Made by a program: the position numbers and the translations under genes. The notes beneath the pieces are model-generated. The model was not told the origin of the DNA. It saw nothing but the letters and a program-made list of their open reading frames with translations, and made no database searches. 64,000 nt of DNA from Guadua angustifolia (lineage: Eukaryota > Streptophyta > Magnoliopsida > Poales > Poaceae), in NCBI GenBank assembly GCA_036346375.1, contig CM070515.1, positions 17,878,423 through 17,942,422 of the forward strand, in the 5' to 3' direction. This document shows positions 11,294-22,229 of the stretch, one piece after another (positions within the stretch are counted from its first letter, which is position 1; each line of letters opens with the position of its first letter).

Positions 11294-11859
11294 TGTGGAA
11301 CATATGGGTCCGGGTATCTAGCTAATGGGCCGGCTGGACCAGCCCAAGGGGGTGGGCCGAGCCCACCATGCAAAAAGGGAGAGCTTCTGGAAGGTCTTAG
11401 CCGTGCCAGACAAAAAGAAGATTGAGGGACGAAAGCGACAAGAATGGGTAGACAACGCCTGTACCCCTGCAACGGGCGGCTCTGCTCCTGCATGCCACTG
11501 TGCCTGGTCGGGCAGCCACAGGACGATCTTCCCTGCTGCTTCCAACTGCCTCTGCTGCCTCTGCTGCTCCTGCAGTGCCCCAACAACTCCTACGGCTGTA
11601 CCCAGGAGACCCTTCCTCTGGCGTATAAAGAGAGAAGAAGCCCTAAAAGGGGAGAGAGAGGAACAATCTGTAAGAGAAAGCTTGTAAACAAGAACATTCA
11701 CACTTACACCAGAAACAACAAATGCAGGACTAGGGTGTTATCTCCATTGGAGAGCCCGAACCTGGGTAAAAATCGCCTTGCTTCTTGCATTACCATCAGA
11801 CTCAGATCTTCCGCCTTGCCCCATTCTCTTTTCTTCATTGCCGATCACAACCATCGACA
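11294..11859 (+). repeat. 3' LTR of element A (566 bp)
   Basis: Partner of 151-711; starts TGTGGAAC, ends CGACA and is followed by the AATAT duplication. TATA box at 11624-11629. The middle (about 11455-11620) differs strongly from the 5' LTR while the outer parts are almost identical. Confidence 0.95.
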
Positions 11860-11864
11860 AATAT

Positions 11865-12121
11865 CATACGACACATTTTATTTATGAATTCTTTGTTTTA
11901 AGGTTAGATTGTTTTTGCGAGCACCCGTACAATCAACACGTGGGCGACCGAGAACTGTTTCCTCCCACTGGACGCCCATACGACCAACATGTGGACAAAT
12001 AGGAATGTTTCCTCTTCCTCCTTTCGTCTACATTGTTCGCTGCTACCCCTTCCCATTTTGCATCCCATGTTTCCTCCACCTCCTTTGCCTAGACCTAGGC
12101 ATTGGGCCATGCCGGGCCGGC
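11865..12121. other. Short interval between A and E, no gene
   Basis: No convincing coding potential. It ends with a GGGCCATGCCGGGCCGG motif that has relatives at 13660-13770 (GGCCCGGCACGG); such boxes are common in grass repeats. Confidence 0.4.
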
Positions 12122-15100
12122 TCTGACGACCAGCGTAATTAACCTAGGGTAACGACAGTCACATTACCATCACTCTGAGGTAATTACAATGATCTCTGTA
12201 TATTAGCTAACAAAATATCAGGAGCGCCTGATACTTTATCAATTAATATACCATGTTCAGAGTATTGCAGCAGATCAATAATTAGAGACTGAAATGGAAA
12301 CTTATTACAAACTATTGCCACATAGGACTTCAAGTCTGTCGATATAAGGTCATACATAATATTTAGTACAACAAGAATTAATATACATAAACACTAAAGT
12401 ACCTAGTGGATCGACGGTCGCTGCCGTACGGCCTATGTGAGGACCCTCCTGTAACCCTTCCATAATCATAGCATAATCATCATCATAATCATTCTTAAGC
12501 ATAAATAGTACTTATCATTAAGCATGAGCATTAAGTAAATTGTTGCATAAGCATCTGCATATCAAGTTAAATGAGAGCATACCTGCATGCATGCTTGAGA
12601 AAGTAAAGCGAACTTGTGCCTGCATGACCAGTCAAGCATGAGTAGTATGGTAACAAGTAAATGGCAGTAAGGGTAAAAGGTGATTCAACAATGTAGTCAA
12701 AAGTTTAGATGGTTCACTCCCCTTTCCTCTTTCATCAAAACCAAGATAGCCAGGGCAGCATTGAGCCAGCTATGCAATGCGTTGAATCTCACTTCAATTC
12801 TCAGCCTGCACTTTTGGCTTTCGGTCAAGACCAAAGAAGAGAGAGAGGAGGTGACTAGACACAGGAATTGGTAGGGCCTTAGTGGACCAAAGACGACCCA
12901 AGACAAAAAAATGGGCAAGTACGACCCAAAGACGAAAAAAATGGGCCAGGTGGCACGGCCGAATGCTGCGTGCGGGCCTAAAACCTGGCACAATGGGCCA
13001 CTTCGGACGTTCGATCAGTATGGGCGTGCTCGCGGGCACGGCCCGAATCACGGTCCGAATCTGTAATTTGTATTTTTCAGGGTCTTTCTTTGCTCATATG
13101 AATTTATACTCTACATAAAAGTTGTAGAGAATTTCGAGACGCATCTTTTTCATGTAGACAACTTTTCCATTTGAGCAATGTATGAATTTATAAAAAAATA
13201 TTTAGTGCGCTGTGTAGTTTCGGACCGACGCCACATCTCTCGGTAATCTGCATTTTTCAGTGTCTTCCTTTGCTCATATGAATTTATATTCTACATGAAA
13301 GTTGTAAATAATTTCGAGACACATCTTTTTCATGTAGACAACTTTTCCATTTGAGCAACGTATGAATTTATAAAAAAATATTTAGTGCGCTGTATAGTTT
13401 CGGACCGACGCCACATCTCTCGGTAATCTGCATTTTTCAGGGTCTTCCTTTGCTCATATGAATTTATATTCTACATGAAAGTTGTAGAGAATTTTGAGAC
13501 ACATCTTTTTCATGTAGACAACTTTTTCATTTGAACAACGTATGAATTTATAAAAAAATATTTAGTGTGCTGTATTCTCTCCAAGGCGTGTTCGGCCGGC
13601 TGGCCCTACCGACAATTTCGGCGTGCCTTTGGGCGTCTTTGGCTTTGATTTTTGCCGTCCGTGCTGGCCCGGCCCGGCATGAAGAAATGATCGGGCCGTG
13701 CTGGCCCGTTTCATGCAGGCCCGAAGCATGACGGGCTCGGGCCGTGCTGGCCCGGCACGGCTCAAGTCCCACCTCTAGGTGCAGCCCCCTTGGTATCTCA
13801 CCCCAAAACCAGGGAAAGGCAGCCCCATTGTCTCATTTCACAACTAAGCCAGAGCATCATTTCTTTAGCCACCAAACCGAAAGCATCAAAAGCCAACCAA
13901 ACTGAAGGCATCCGTTTCTTTCCATCTCCCAGCAACCAAGCTAGCCATTCTCTTTTCTGCTTCACTCCCACAATCAAGTGCAAGGAGCAAGCACTAGGAG
14001 GGATCAGCTGAACCAAGACCTAGAAAGGGAGGAACTCGATCAAGAAGTGAAGCTAGGAGGATCATCATCAGGGACAAGAGAAGTAGCTGAGCAAGGGAGG
14101 AGCTAGGAGACTCGGCTACTTCTACACTGCTTCAACCTCCACCCTCATCTTCACCAACAGAATGAGCCACATTCCCAAGAGCTCAAGTAAGCCACGTTCC
14201 ACCAATAGAGAGCTAGAGGTAGCAGGAGTGGTGGTAGAGTAAAGAGAAGGTAGCAAAATCACTAGATCCTAGTGGATCTAGTTGGTCTCAGAATGTTTGT
14301 TCATCATAGACCCTTGGTCTCAACAAGGGAGCACTTTTTACTCATCATAGACCCTTGGTCTCAACAAGGGAGCACTAGTAAACCTCGAGCTCAACCCCAT
14401 TTTCTTCATTGACCCTTACCTATCGTAGATCAAAGCAAGAGAAGCATCAAAAAGCAAAACCCCCTGTTTTTCTTGAACTAAGGCTAGCTCAAGAACCCCT
14501 AGCTAGGGTTCAGCCAAGGGAGCAGCTGAATGAGAGGGAAAAAGGTGGAGAGATCAGTAGAGGGAAGAGAGAGGAGAAGAGAAACCAGAGAGAGCCGAGC
14601 GGTAGTAGGGAGAGGAGAGCCAAATCGGGTAGTAGCTTGGAGGAGATCATGAGGGAAGCACTCGTTGTCTCTGAAACTGAGTGGTTCGGCCAGCAAAAGC
14701 AGAGAGGCTTGGCCTTTTGAGCCAGTGAATTAAGCAACAGAGAAGAAGAATGTCACTGAGAAAATAGAAAATGGATCACAAACCTGCATAACATTACCTC
14801 ATGGCATTATTCATTGCATTAAGTGTATAAAATGAGAAATGGATAGATTACCCGCATATAAAATATAAAAGATGCAGTATTAGTTGCCTTTAGAGAATAA
14901 TTAGTTCAGTATAAAAATAGAGCATGCATGGCATTAAAATAGAAGGCAACAAATGCATTTAATAAAAATGCAATGCAGATTGGTTGGACACTTAACTCAT
15001 ACTTTATAAATTGTTGTAGATTAATCGATTATGATTTTCAGGACAAGATTAGAACTCGCTCGATAGTCAGAACCTATCTTCGAGCAAGGTCGTACATTCA

Positions 15101-16462
15101 GAGTTTATTCCAGGCAAGCAAAACCCTTTGATCATACTTTATTAAAAAGTTGTAACTGTTTTTATGTAATTATCATTATTCTCACTGCATGGTAAAGCTT
15201 AATTTCCAATAAAATATCAAAACAGGTGTGTTTTGGGAGAATGGTTGGGAATATGGGTTAATTTGTTGGGATGGGTTCATGGTTGGATAATTGGAGCTGG
15301 TGCAGAATTTATGTGTTTAGCTAATGGGTGGGTTGACGTATGTTAATATGGTTGGTAGAGGATGCCCATGAGAAGGATGTAGACCAGCCAATTCCTCTAC
15401 ATGAGTTATAATACAAGTTTCAAACAACTAACACTTGGGAAATGAGTCATAAAACTAGTATTAACCATGGTGTGTGAAATTGGTCAGAAAAGGTTATCCT
15501 ACGATGGTATTACAGCTCTTCACACTGGGTAAGTATAAAAGGTGCTCTTTAGGAAAGGTCGGTATGCCTCAAAGGTGTGAGACCAATTGGATAGCTGTAT
15601 ATTTGAAGCCAGCTGTGTATCTCTAGTTGAGAGGGAGTACACCTGTGCCTTGGAGTTGTGTGGCAGCCTAGGATAGGTGTCACAAACTCGAAGTACAGGG
15701 TGGAGAACTAATACTAGAGTAGCGATAAACATTCTAGGGTATCTCTCATAGGTGTCACTATGGGTAACGTGATACAACCCTGCATAGGTTAAATCTTGAA
15801 TTCAAGCCGATCTCTTGGATTGGAGACTATGGTCAACTTTAGCTATCTTGTATACAATGTTAGTAGAATTTTTCTAAAAATCTAAAATCAACCACCCCTT
15901 TTAAACTAAAACTTAAATTCCTGTAGAAAGAGTATTTTGGGAAAAGTGGCATTTGGGTGAAGTTAGACAAGGTGTGGGTCAAATTGCATTCATATATTAT
16001 TGCTTACTGAGTACTTTTGTACTCACTCTTGCTTAATCCTCCCCTTGCTTAGACGGTGAGGTCCATGGACATTCCTCAGAGGTATGGTTGGAGGACAATC
16101 CACAGGAGCAGGACCTACCAGAGGACGATTACTACTACTACTACTATTAGGAGAAGTAGTGGTATTAGTAGATCATATTCCCACGCTAGGCGGCCGACGG
16201 GAAATAGGAGGTTAAGACAGCCTTTTGTTGTAATATGTATTATGTAAGATTAAGGTATGTACTATAGCCTGTGTGGCTAATGGAATGTAATAGAGTTCCA
16301 TTGTTTGTCTCTAATTACTGGTCTATTTCAATACTCTGTATACAATGTAGTAACTAATAAAGCATTAGAGTGTCCGATGCTTTGCTAGTTACTGTGCTGA
16401 GATCCGTGTGGTTAACTCTAGGTGACAGTCGTTACTAGGGGTTAATTATGCGAGTCGCCACA
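12122..16462 (+). repeat. Element E: long LTR (about 4.3 kb) of a Gypsy-type element
   Basis: The right end is fixed by GTCGCCACA at 16462 followed at once by a TGGTATCA primer site. The left end is placed at 12122 because bases 12122-12162 form an inverted match (31 of 41) to the last 41 bases; the expected TGT reads TCT. LTRs of 3-4 kb are typical of Tekay/Del and Retrosat-like elements (family knowledge). The LTR contains a 180-bp tandem repeat. Around 16020-16045 is a GTACTCAC box also seen, on the minus strand, in element G (near 60920). No second LTR is in the window, so the left boundary is not proven. Confidence 0.6.
13061..13574. repeat. 180-bp tandem repeat, 2.9 copies
   Basis: Units start at 13061, 13241 and 13421; the third is incomplete. 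Each carries CTCATATGAATTTATA, ACATGAAAGTTGTA and TTCATGTAGACAACTTTT boxes. The copies differ by only a few bases, so the array is young or homogenised. Lies inside the E LTR. Confidence 0.85.
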
Positions 16463-16464
16463 AT

Positions 16465-16476
16465 TGGTATCAAAGC
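16465..16476 (+). other. Primer-binding site of element E (initiator Met tRNA type)
   Basis: TGGTATCAAAGC, three bases after the LTR end, against the standard TGGTATCAGAGC complementary to the 3' end of initiator Met tRNA. One mismatch. This identifies 12122-16462 as an LTR rather than a DNA transposon. Confidence 0.75.
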
Positions 16477-18030
16477 AATGGTTGCGACAACCACGCTTTA
16501 TATAATTAGAGTCTTAATAGGAGGTTTAGGTAGAAATAGGTGTTTCTAACTATATGGCTGTAACTATATATATATTCTTATCCTGTCATTTACCAAATGC
16601 TAATTTATTTAAGTAATTTAGAAATTTAGTTACCTCTACTAACTAGCCACCTTTTTGCAGGCTGTCCCGTTCTAGGATCCCAACAGCGCAGGTGCAGGGC
16701 TAGCACGTCATTATGTTGTCTCAGATAGTCATAGAATTAGGTAAGGGATGGATAGAGTATTTCTAGGAAACGTTTGACGATCTCTCTACTCCTAGAGTTG
16801 GGGTCATAGTATCTGTGTTGGCTATACAACCCAGTTACTACGAGGAGTTCACCTCCCTATGGCGTCATGCAGAGCATTTTCTCCCTCTGTAGGATGCTGC
16901 GAGGAAGGTAGTGATAGCTCTCAGGGCTCAGTTCGTGAGGCACCTGAGTAGCTTCTTCTTTAGTCAGTTCCCCTTGTGTACTCAGGGAGTCTCTCACCGT
17001 CTCAACTCTTTCACACCCCGTCCACATAGAGCTAGTGAGGCTTCGGTACCTTCAGCCCGAAGTGTCACTAGCCACCACATGATGGCATCTGATGCCATGT
17101 ATTGTGAGGGGGTAAATGAGATGGTGGCGGACGCTGAGGATAGGGCGATGTACTGGCGTCAGCGATACGGTGAGGCTGAGTTAGCTCGTTAGACCCTAGA
17201 AACCACATTCCTGAACATGATACCCCCATCCACCGAGTCAGAGGCCACCTCAGATGTAGATTCCTTTGTTACACCCGACCCTCCAGCTACCCCGCTTCAG
17301 CTCACCTCCTCACTAGTACACTTTCTTCCTAGAGCTAGCTGTCCCAGCTCCAATACCTCCTTCACACGCATACTCAACCCCTCCAAAGCTTGTCATCCCT
17401 ATCCCATTATATATGTTTGTACCTTTCACTTCTTACCCCGTGCCACCGCATAGTTAGCCCTTGCGTCGCACGGGCCACATGAGTGTGCACCTTGGCCCTA
17501 GCCTAGAGGCTGCACAATTTAATGCATATATAGGGCATCTAGATCAGGGCACCAGTGCAGGAGTTCATGGTCAGGGAGGGGAGGAGGATCCTAAGGAGGA
17601 CCCCGAGAAGGTAGAGGAGGAGTAGCGGGTGGGGTAGTAGTGTCATAGGATGTCTCTGTACTGGTCTGTCTGTTTGAGTCTATGTATGAGTCATGTATTT
17701 TCTTATGTATGAGCATTATGTACTTGTTTTATATATGAATGCCATGATCTCTTATGATCAATGTCTCTACGTTTATATTCCAAAAAATTAGCTATTTTAC
17801 ATGTTAGCAGGATACCTTTCTTGAGCCATAGCATGAGTATGCATTTTATTGATTTATATTATGCTATTATCATCCTTTTGCATGGTAATTAGCACATGAA
17901 TAGCTGCTGTCCTCACATCTTAAATGAGCATTTCATCATATTATGCAAGCTAATACTTTGTAGAAATAATGTATTATGATCATATGCTATTCCTATGCCA
18001 TCAAGAGTAGTGAAATGCACTCAACCTAGG

Positions 18031-18254
18031 TTAGACAGCTTCATGTAGTTGCTAATGCATGTTTTACCTGTGGTAGAGACCAGATTGTGTGTATATGCCT
18101 ATATATATCTAGTTAGCTGGTGATAGCAGTTAGGAGTTATTAGACAGGTTCATGTAGTTGCTAATGCATGTTTTACCTGTGGTAGAGACCAGATTGTGTG
18201 TATATGGCTATATATATATATCTAGTTAGCTGGTGATAGCAGTTAGGAGTTAAG
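18031..18254. repeat. 109-bp tandem duplication
   Basis: Two copies starting at 18031 and 18140, each beginning TTAGACAG and containing GTAGTTGCTAATGCATG. The second is six bases longer through extra TA dinucleotides, and the two are otherwise almost identical. Non-coding. Confidence 0.85.
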
Positions 18255-18678
18255 GATTAGGAAATGGACCCAAACCCGTTTTGTCCACGCTGTGCCTGAA
18301 CGCATAGCTCCACGGTGTGCTCGAGTGTAGAGTCTCGAGGGGTTCTTGGTGATCACCCACACCAAGCTGTTTTCGTTTATCTTTAGTAGATATAGACGAG
18401 TTTTTGGTACTCTAAAACTAATCTTTTTATCATTTATATATTTGTTTCTTATGTTCTTATGGTTCTTTTGTAGATAGGGCGGCCCGAGTGGGTTAATCTC
18501 AAGGAGTTTCTAGTGCTCTAACATCAGTTTTGTTTTTGTTTTTTTCAATTGCAGTTCATGCTTCTTAATCTGAGATGGTAGCTAGGTTGAGTCAAGAGTA
18601 TTGTATGGAGTGGCGAATGAGAGCGATGAGCTCTGTTCTTTCCTTTCTTTTTCTTAAAAACATATCTCTAATAGTTTC

Positions 18679-19125
18679 TGTCAGGGATTGGGTAAATTAC
18701 CATAAGGACCATCAAGCCCTGGCAGCCCTTCCTCGGCCGACCATGCTTCCCTTTGATGTCGTCCCAAAGAAAGACCCTCAAACAGACCGGCTGGCGACCA
18801 TACCCATCCGCGAGCATACGGCTTAGTCTTCCGAGCATGGTTGCTCGGGCTGGCGGCCAAGGTCGACCACGACCAAAAAAGATCCCCGAGCATAACCAGA
18901 AGGTCGCGCTTGGGTTGCAAAGGCGACGTGGCGGCAGCTGCGTTAACCATCGCGCCACGATTCGGGCCCATCACATCCAAGGCGCCGCGTGGCGAAAGTC
19001 AAGAGACAGTCGCTGCCGCGCGAGGACACGTAAGGGCGTGACATTCGGATGTGGTCATCATAATCCGACTATAAATACCTCCTCAGAATACGCCAAAAGG
19101 GACAGAGAAAAAAGGACACACATAC
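18679..19125 (+). repeat. Element D: first part of 5' LTR, interrupted by element B
   Basis: Starts TGTCAGGGATTGG. TATA box TATAAATA at 19070-19077. At 19125 it is broken by element B; the remainder is at 29615-29927, giving an LTR of about 760 bp. The last five bases (CATAC, 19121-19125) are the B target duplication. A second copy of this LTR was not found, so the 3' LTR of D is missing from the window. Confidence 0.8.
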
Positions 19126-19598
19126 TGTGGGGTATGTATACCCTGGGGGCCCACAAGGCAGGCCTGCGAGGCCCAACCAGGCGAAACTAGGCCAGGCCGA
19201 CTTCAAAAGGCCGGAGGCAGCCTGGGCTGAGCGAGGCGTGAAGAATCAGGACAAATCCTAGTTAAGGAAACCGAGTCGTATTAGGCAGGGGATGATTGTA
19301 ATCCAAACTAATATGAAGTCGGAATAGATGTAAAGATATAAACTCCACCTCGAGTCCGAGTAGGACTCTCTTTTGTAAACCGCCTCCGCCCTGTTATATA
19401 AATGGAGGGGACGGAAGAAGAGAGGGGGAGATCATCAGAAAAATAAGCTAGCCAATCATAATCCCAGAGCACAGGACTAGGGTATTATCTCCACCGTGAG
19501 AGCCCGAACCTGTATAATTCCCGTGTCTTGTGCTACCATCGAGTTCCCGATCCAGCGCCTAGCCCCCTTTTAATTATTGTCGGTAACAACCTTTGACA
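19126..19598 (+). repeat. 5' LTR of element B (473 bp)
   Basis: Begins TGTGGGGTATGTATACC, ends CTTTGACA and is nearly identical to 29140-29609. TATA box TATATAAAT at 19395-19403. 19472-19511 carries the motif shared with A and D. The primer site GTTGGCACACTAGGTAGGGG follows at 19599-19618. Confidence 0.95.
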
Positions 19599-19647
19599 GT
19601 TGGCACACTAGGTAGGGGCTGCGCTAGGATCGATCTCAGCAAGCTCG

Positions 19648-20720
19648 ATGGCGATCTTCAGCAAAAACATGGCCACCTTCGCGCCGGCCCAGGCGTTTCG
19701 CTTCGGAAGTCTGGATTTCATCGCCGATGACTTTGGTCATCTTTCCCTTTCGGATTCGGATCAGTTCCAATCTGGAGGCAATTCTGAGGTTCCCTTAGCC
19801 GGACAACCACTCGGATCGGGAACAGGCATGGCCATCTGTCACTGGGGACGGTAAGCCGAGGTCCGAACCCCGCCTTGAGCCGGGCGGCTAATGGCAGCCC
19901 CGAGTGGTCAAATATGCTAGAAAACCACTCGGATTCAAAGGTCGAGATTACTCATCTTCTTGTTCCTCCGATTCGAGAAGATGAGGCGAAAATTTCGAGC
20001 TTTGCGGCGTTTTGCGTGATCGAAGAGCCGCGAACGGAATCTCAAAGAATGAAGGACGGCGCTTAACGCCGAGAAGAAGAGCGTCAACGACAAGAAGGCC
20101 GCGCAAGACTCCTCCAGAACAGAGGCCGTAATGTCAATGAAGAAATCTTGCAGACGAAGATGGGGAACCAATCGGTTTTCCATACTCCTCAGCAGAATAT
20201 TGTTGCCTCCAAGACGCTTCTGGATACTTTAGGACCACTGCTCGGTCCTGACAGCCCGGCCGCTCCGATCGTAGCCCAAGTTCAGGCTATGGTGGCGGCG
20301 GCGATTCAAGAAGACCAGAGGAGCCAAGGGAAAAGGAGCCATCTCGTACTCGCCTCCTCAACTCACAGGCTACTAGCAGCAATACGGCTCGCAGTTGTCA
20401 CAAGCGAGAGCTTCGACGGGGGGAAGACGCTCGGCATAGCATCAGCCGGGACCTTCGCGTGGATTTAAACGCCAGACGGCGTGACCGGGAAGATGAAGAG
20501 CGTCGTAGGCGCAAAGATGACTATGAACGTTTTGGCGTTGGCCACGACGACAGGGACGATCGCCGAAATCACCTCCGCCATAATAGAGGGGAAAACGAAG
20601 ACTGCCGAGCTAGATCACCTTATCGACGTTCTTCATGAAGGCGCAACGACGGTCCTATTGAAGGCATCCGGGCTTTCACCCCTCGCCTTCGCCGAGTGGT
20701 TTGGCCCGAAGGATTCAATC
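19648..20720 (+). pseudogene. gag: gag fragment of element B
   Basis: Opens with an ATG and the FAPAQAFRFGSLDF block also present in A. The second segment (20148-20468) retains LDTLGPLLGPDSPAAPI, matching A at 1195-1250. It ends at FAEWFGPK, where A continues into the gag core; in B the sequence jumps to integrase. Several stops break the frame. No capsid core, protease or RT remains. Confidence 0.85.
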
Positions 20721-21286
20721 CAAAGAGCAATGGTCAAGTAGAAAGGGCAAACGGTATGGTGCTGTAGGGCTTAAAGGCGCAAATTTTCGACCGTCTCAAA
20801 CCGTACGCTACCCGATGGGTAAAAGAATTGCCTTCGGTACTCTGGGAGCTGAGAACCACCCCCAGCAGGGCTACCGGGTAGTCACCTTTTTTCCTGGTAT
20901 ACGGCTCAGAAGCGGTCCTACCCACCGAGTTGACCTTCGGATCCCTTCGGGTCCGGAATTTCAAGGAGGCCGAGTCGGAGGAAAGCAGAATGGAAGACAT
21001 CGATCGATTGGAGGAGGTAAGGGAGGTCGCTGCGGTCCAGTCGGCCAGATACCTCCAGGCCCTGCGCCGCTACCATGATCGAAACGTCCGAAACCGAGCG
21101 TTCTCCAAGGGCGATTTGGTCCTAATAAAGAGTCAGAAGCACGAGCACAAGTTATCTCCGAATTGGGAAGGCCCCTACATCGTCGACGAAGTGACACGAC
21201 CGGAAGCTTACAGGCTTAAGCGAGAAGACGGCGCCATCATCAGCAATTCATGGAACATAGAGCAGCTACGCCGTTTTTACTCTTAA
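20721..21286 (+). pseudogene. pol: Integrase C-terminal part of element B
   Basis: Begins at the NGQVERANG motif that carries the last catalytic Glu of integrase, then RTTPSRATGY, YGSEAVLPTELTFGS and GDLVLIKSQKHEHKLS, ending SWNIEQLRRFYS with TAA at 21284-21286. Most of it is open from 20930 on. The catalytic aspartates and everything from protease to RNase H are absent through one deletion, so it encodes no enzyme. Confidence 0.9.
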
Positions 21287-21891
21287 AATGTTTTATGAGT
21301 GTTGAATCTTTTCCTAGACTTGCTACTCAATTGCTACTCAATTAAGCAGTAAGTCGGGGGCTACACCTAATAGTGTTGCGCATGCGCAACTCTGCTGGGA
21401 AGGTTACTCGTTTCAAGGAATGCCATGTGCCAGAATTTTTATTTTGACTTGCTACTCAATTAAGCAGTAAGTCGGGGGCTACACCTAATAGTGTTGCACA
21501 TGTGCAACCCCGTGTGCAAACCAGTTCCTATCCTTTTTTCCTCTATGGTCGCGACTAAGTCCGAGTGCTCTAAACCTTCGATTGTGAAACCCCGAACGAA
21601 AAAATCTAGTTACCTGACGAAAAGCATGACCGAGGGAAAAGGGCCAGGCGCCAACTCGCGATGCTCGGGGGCTAGACTAATCGGACGGGGTGCTTAAACA
21701 TAAGGAAGGATGAAAACCACTCGGGAAAGTCGAAAAGATCTAAACAAGGAAAAAAGAAGGCAACTAAAACAATATTACAAAAAGTCCAGCATTGTTCACA
21801 AGCCGCAAAAAGAAGGTTTCAGCATTGTACACCAGGGTTATATACAAACAAAAGTGCTACCTAAACTTTCTTTGCAGAGATAAAAAAAATT
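21287..21891 (+). other. Spacer after integrase in B with three polypurine-like copies
   Basis: TCGGGGGCTA occurs at 21354-21363, 21472-21481 and 21665-21674. The first two lie in a direct duplication that includes TTGCTACTCAATTAAGCAGT and a following TAATAGTGTTG. No gene seen. Confidence 0.6.
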
Positions 21892-22191
21892 TTACCCCCG
21901 GCGCGCGCGCCCCACGGCCTCAATGAGGGCGTCCCTAGCTTCGGCAAGCCTAGGGACAACCTCGATCAGGACGTCGATGGCGGCGGTGTCCCGGGCGATG
22001 GCCTCCTGCTCCGCAGCCTCCGCCAGAGCAAGATCATAGTCGGCCCAGAGTTCCGCAAGGTCATCCTCGGGTTCCGCAGGCTCGTCATCGCTGGAATCGA
22101 AGACCAGGTTGGCGATCCAGGGTGGAATCTCTGGACCCTCCGACTCGGGAGAGAGGGGCAGCGGAGAAAGGGGCTCGGGCGGAGAATCCAT
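21892..22191 (-). CDS. Small antisense ORF of element B (99 aa)
   Basis: Counterpart of 6892-7185 in element A. Starts MDSPPEPLSPLPLSPE, then an acidic segment, LWADYDLALAEAAEQ, EVVPRLAEARDALIEA and a basic end GRARRG. The open frame is kept in two elements whose N-terminal halves differ, which suggests the helical C-terminal half matters (inference). Function unknown. In B it lies just downstream of the exon-2 region of the large antisense gene and could have been fused to it. Confidence 0.55.
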   Translation of the reverse strand: MDSPPEPLSPLPLSPESEGPEIPPWIANLVFDSSDDEPAEPEDDLAELWADYDLALAEAAEQEAIARDTAAIDVLIEVVPRLAEARDALIEAVGRARRG

Positions 22192-22229
22192 GAGGAAGAA
22201 GAAGGAAGGAACCTGCCAAAAGGTGAGCG

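Larger units (their letters stand above)
151..11859 (+). mobile_element. Element A: full-length Ty3/Gypsy Tat-lineage LTR retrotransposon
   Basis: The element runs from a 5' LTR starting TGTGG at 151 to a 3' LTR ending GACA at 11859. The 5-bp target duplication AATAT is at 146-150 and 11860-11864, so both boundaries are exact. Order on the plus strand is LTR, primer site, gag, protease, RT, RNase H, integrase, then a 4.8-kb non-pol region with two antisense genes, a 135-bp tandem array, the polypurine tract and the 3' LTR. Gag-protease-RT-RH-IN order with an extra antisense block is characteristic of the grass Tat/RIRE2-like lineage (family knowledge). Many stops in gag-pol show that it cannot make its own proteins now. 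Confidence 0.95.
16463..18678 (+). mobile_element. Internal region of element E, up to the insertion of D
   Basis: From the primer site to the start of element D. A possible splice acceptor (TTTTTGCAG) is at about 16660. A broken reading frame follows (about 16690-17640, best open part 16911-17192, beginning MIALRAQFVRHL), ending in an acidic Glu-rich stretch. I do not recognise a standard Gag, protease or RT, so E may be a non-autonomous element. 17700-18678 is AT-rich non-coding with one tandem duplication. E might continue beyond D in remnant F, but this is unproven. Confidence 0.45.

Noticed and set aside
13061..13574. Regularly spaced repeats considered as a CRISPR array
   Set aside because: Units are 180 bp with no repeat/spacer alternation, and the genome is a plant.
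12085..13775. Inverted GGGCC/CCGGGCC boxes as ends of a DNA transposon
   Set aside because: Match is short, GC-biased and of a kind scattered widely in grass repeats; no duplication seen.
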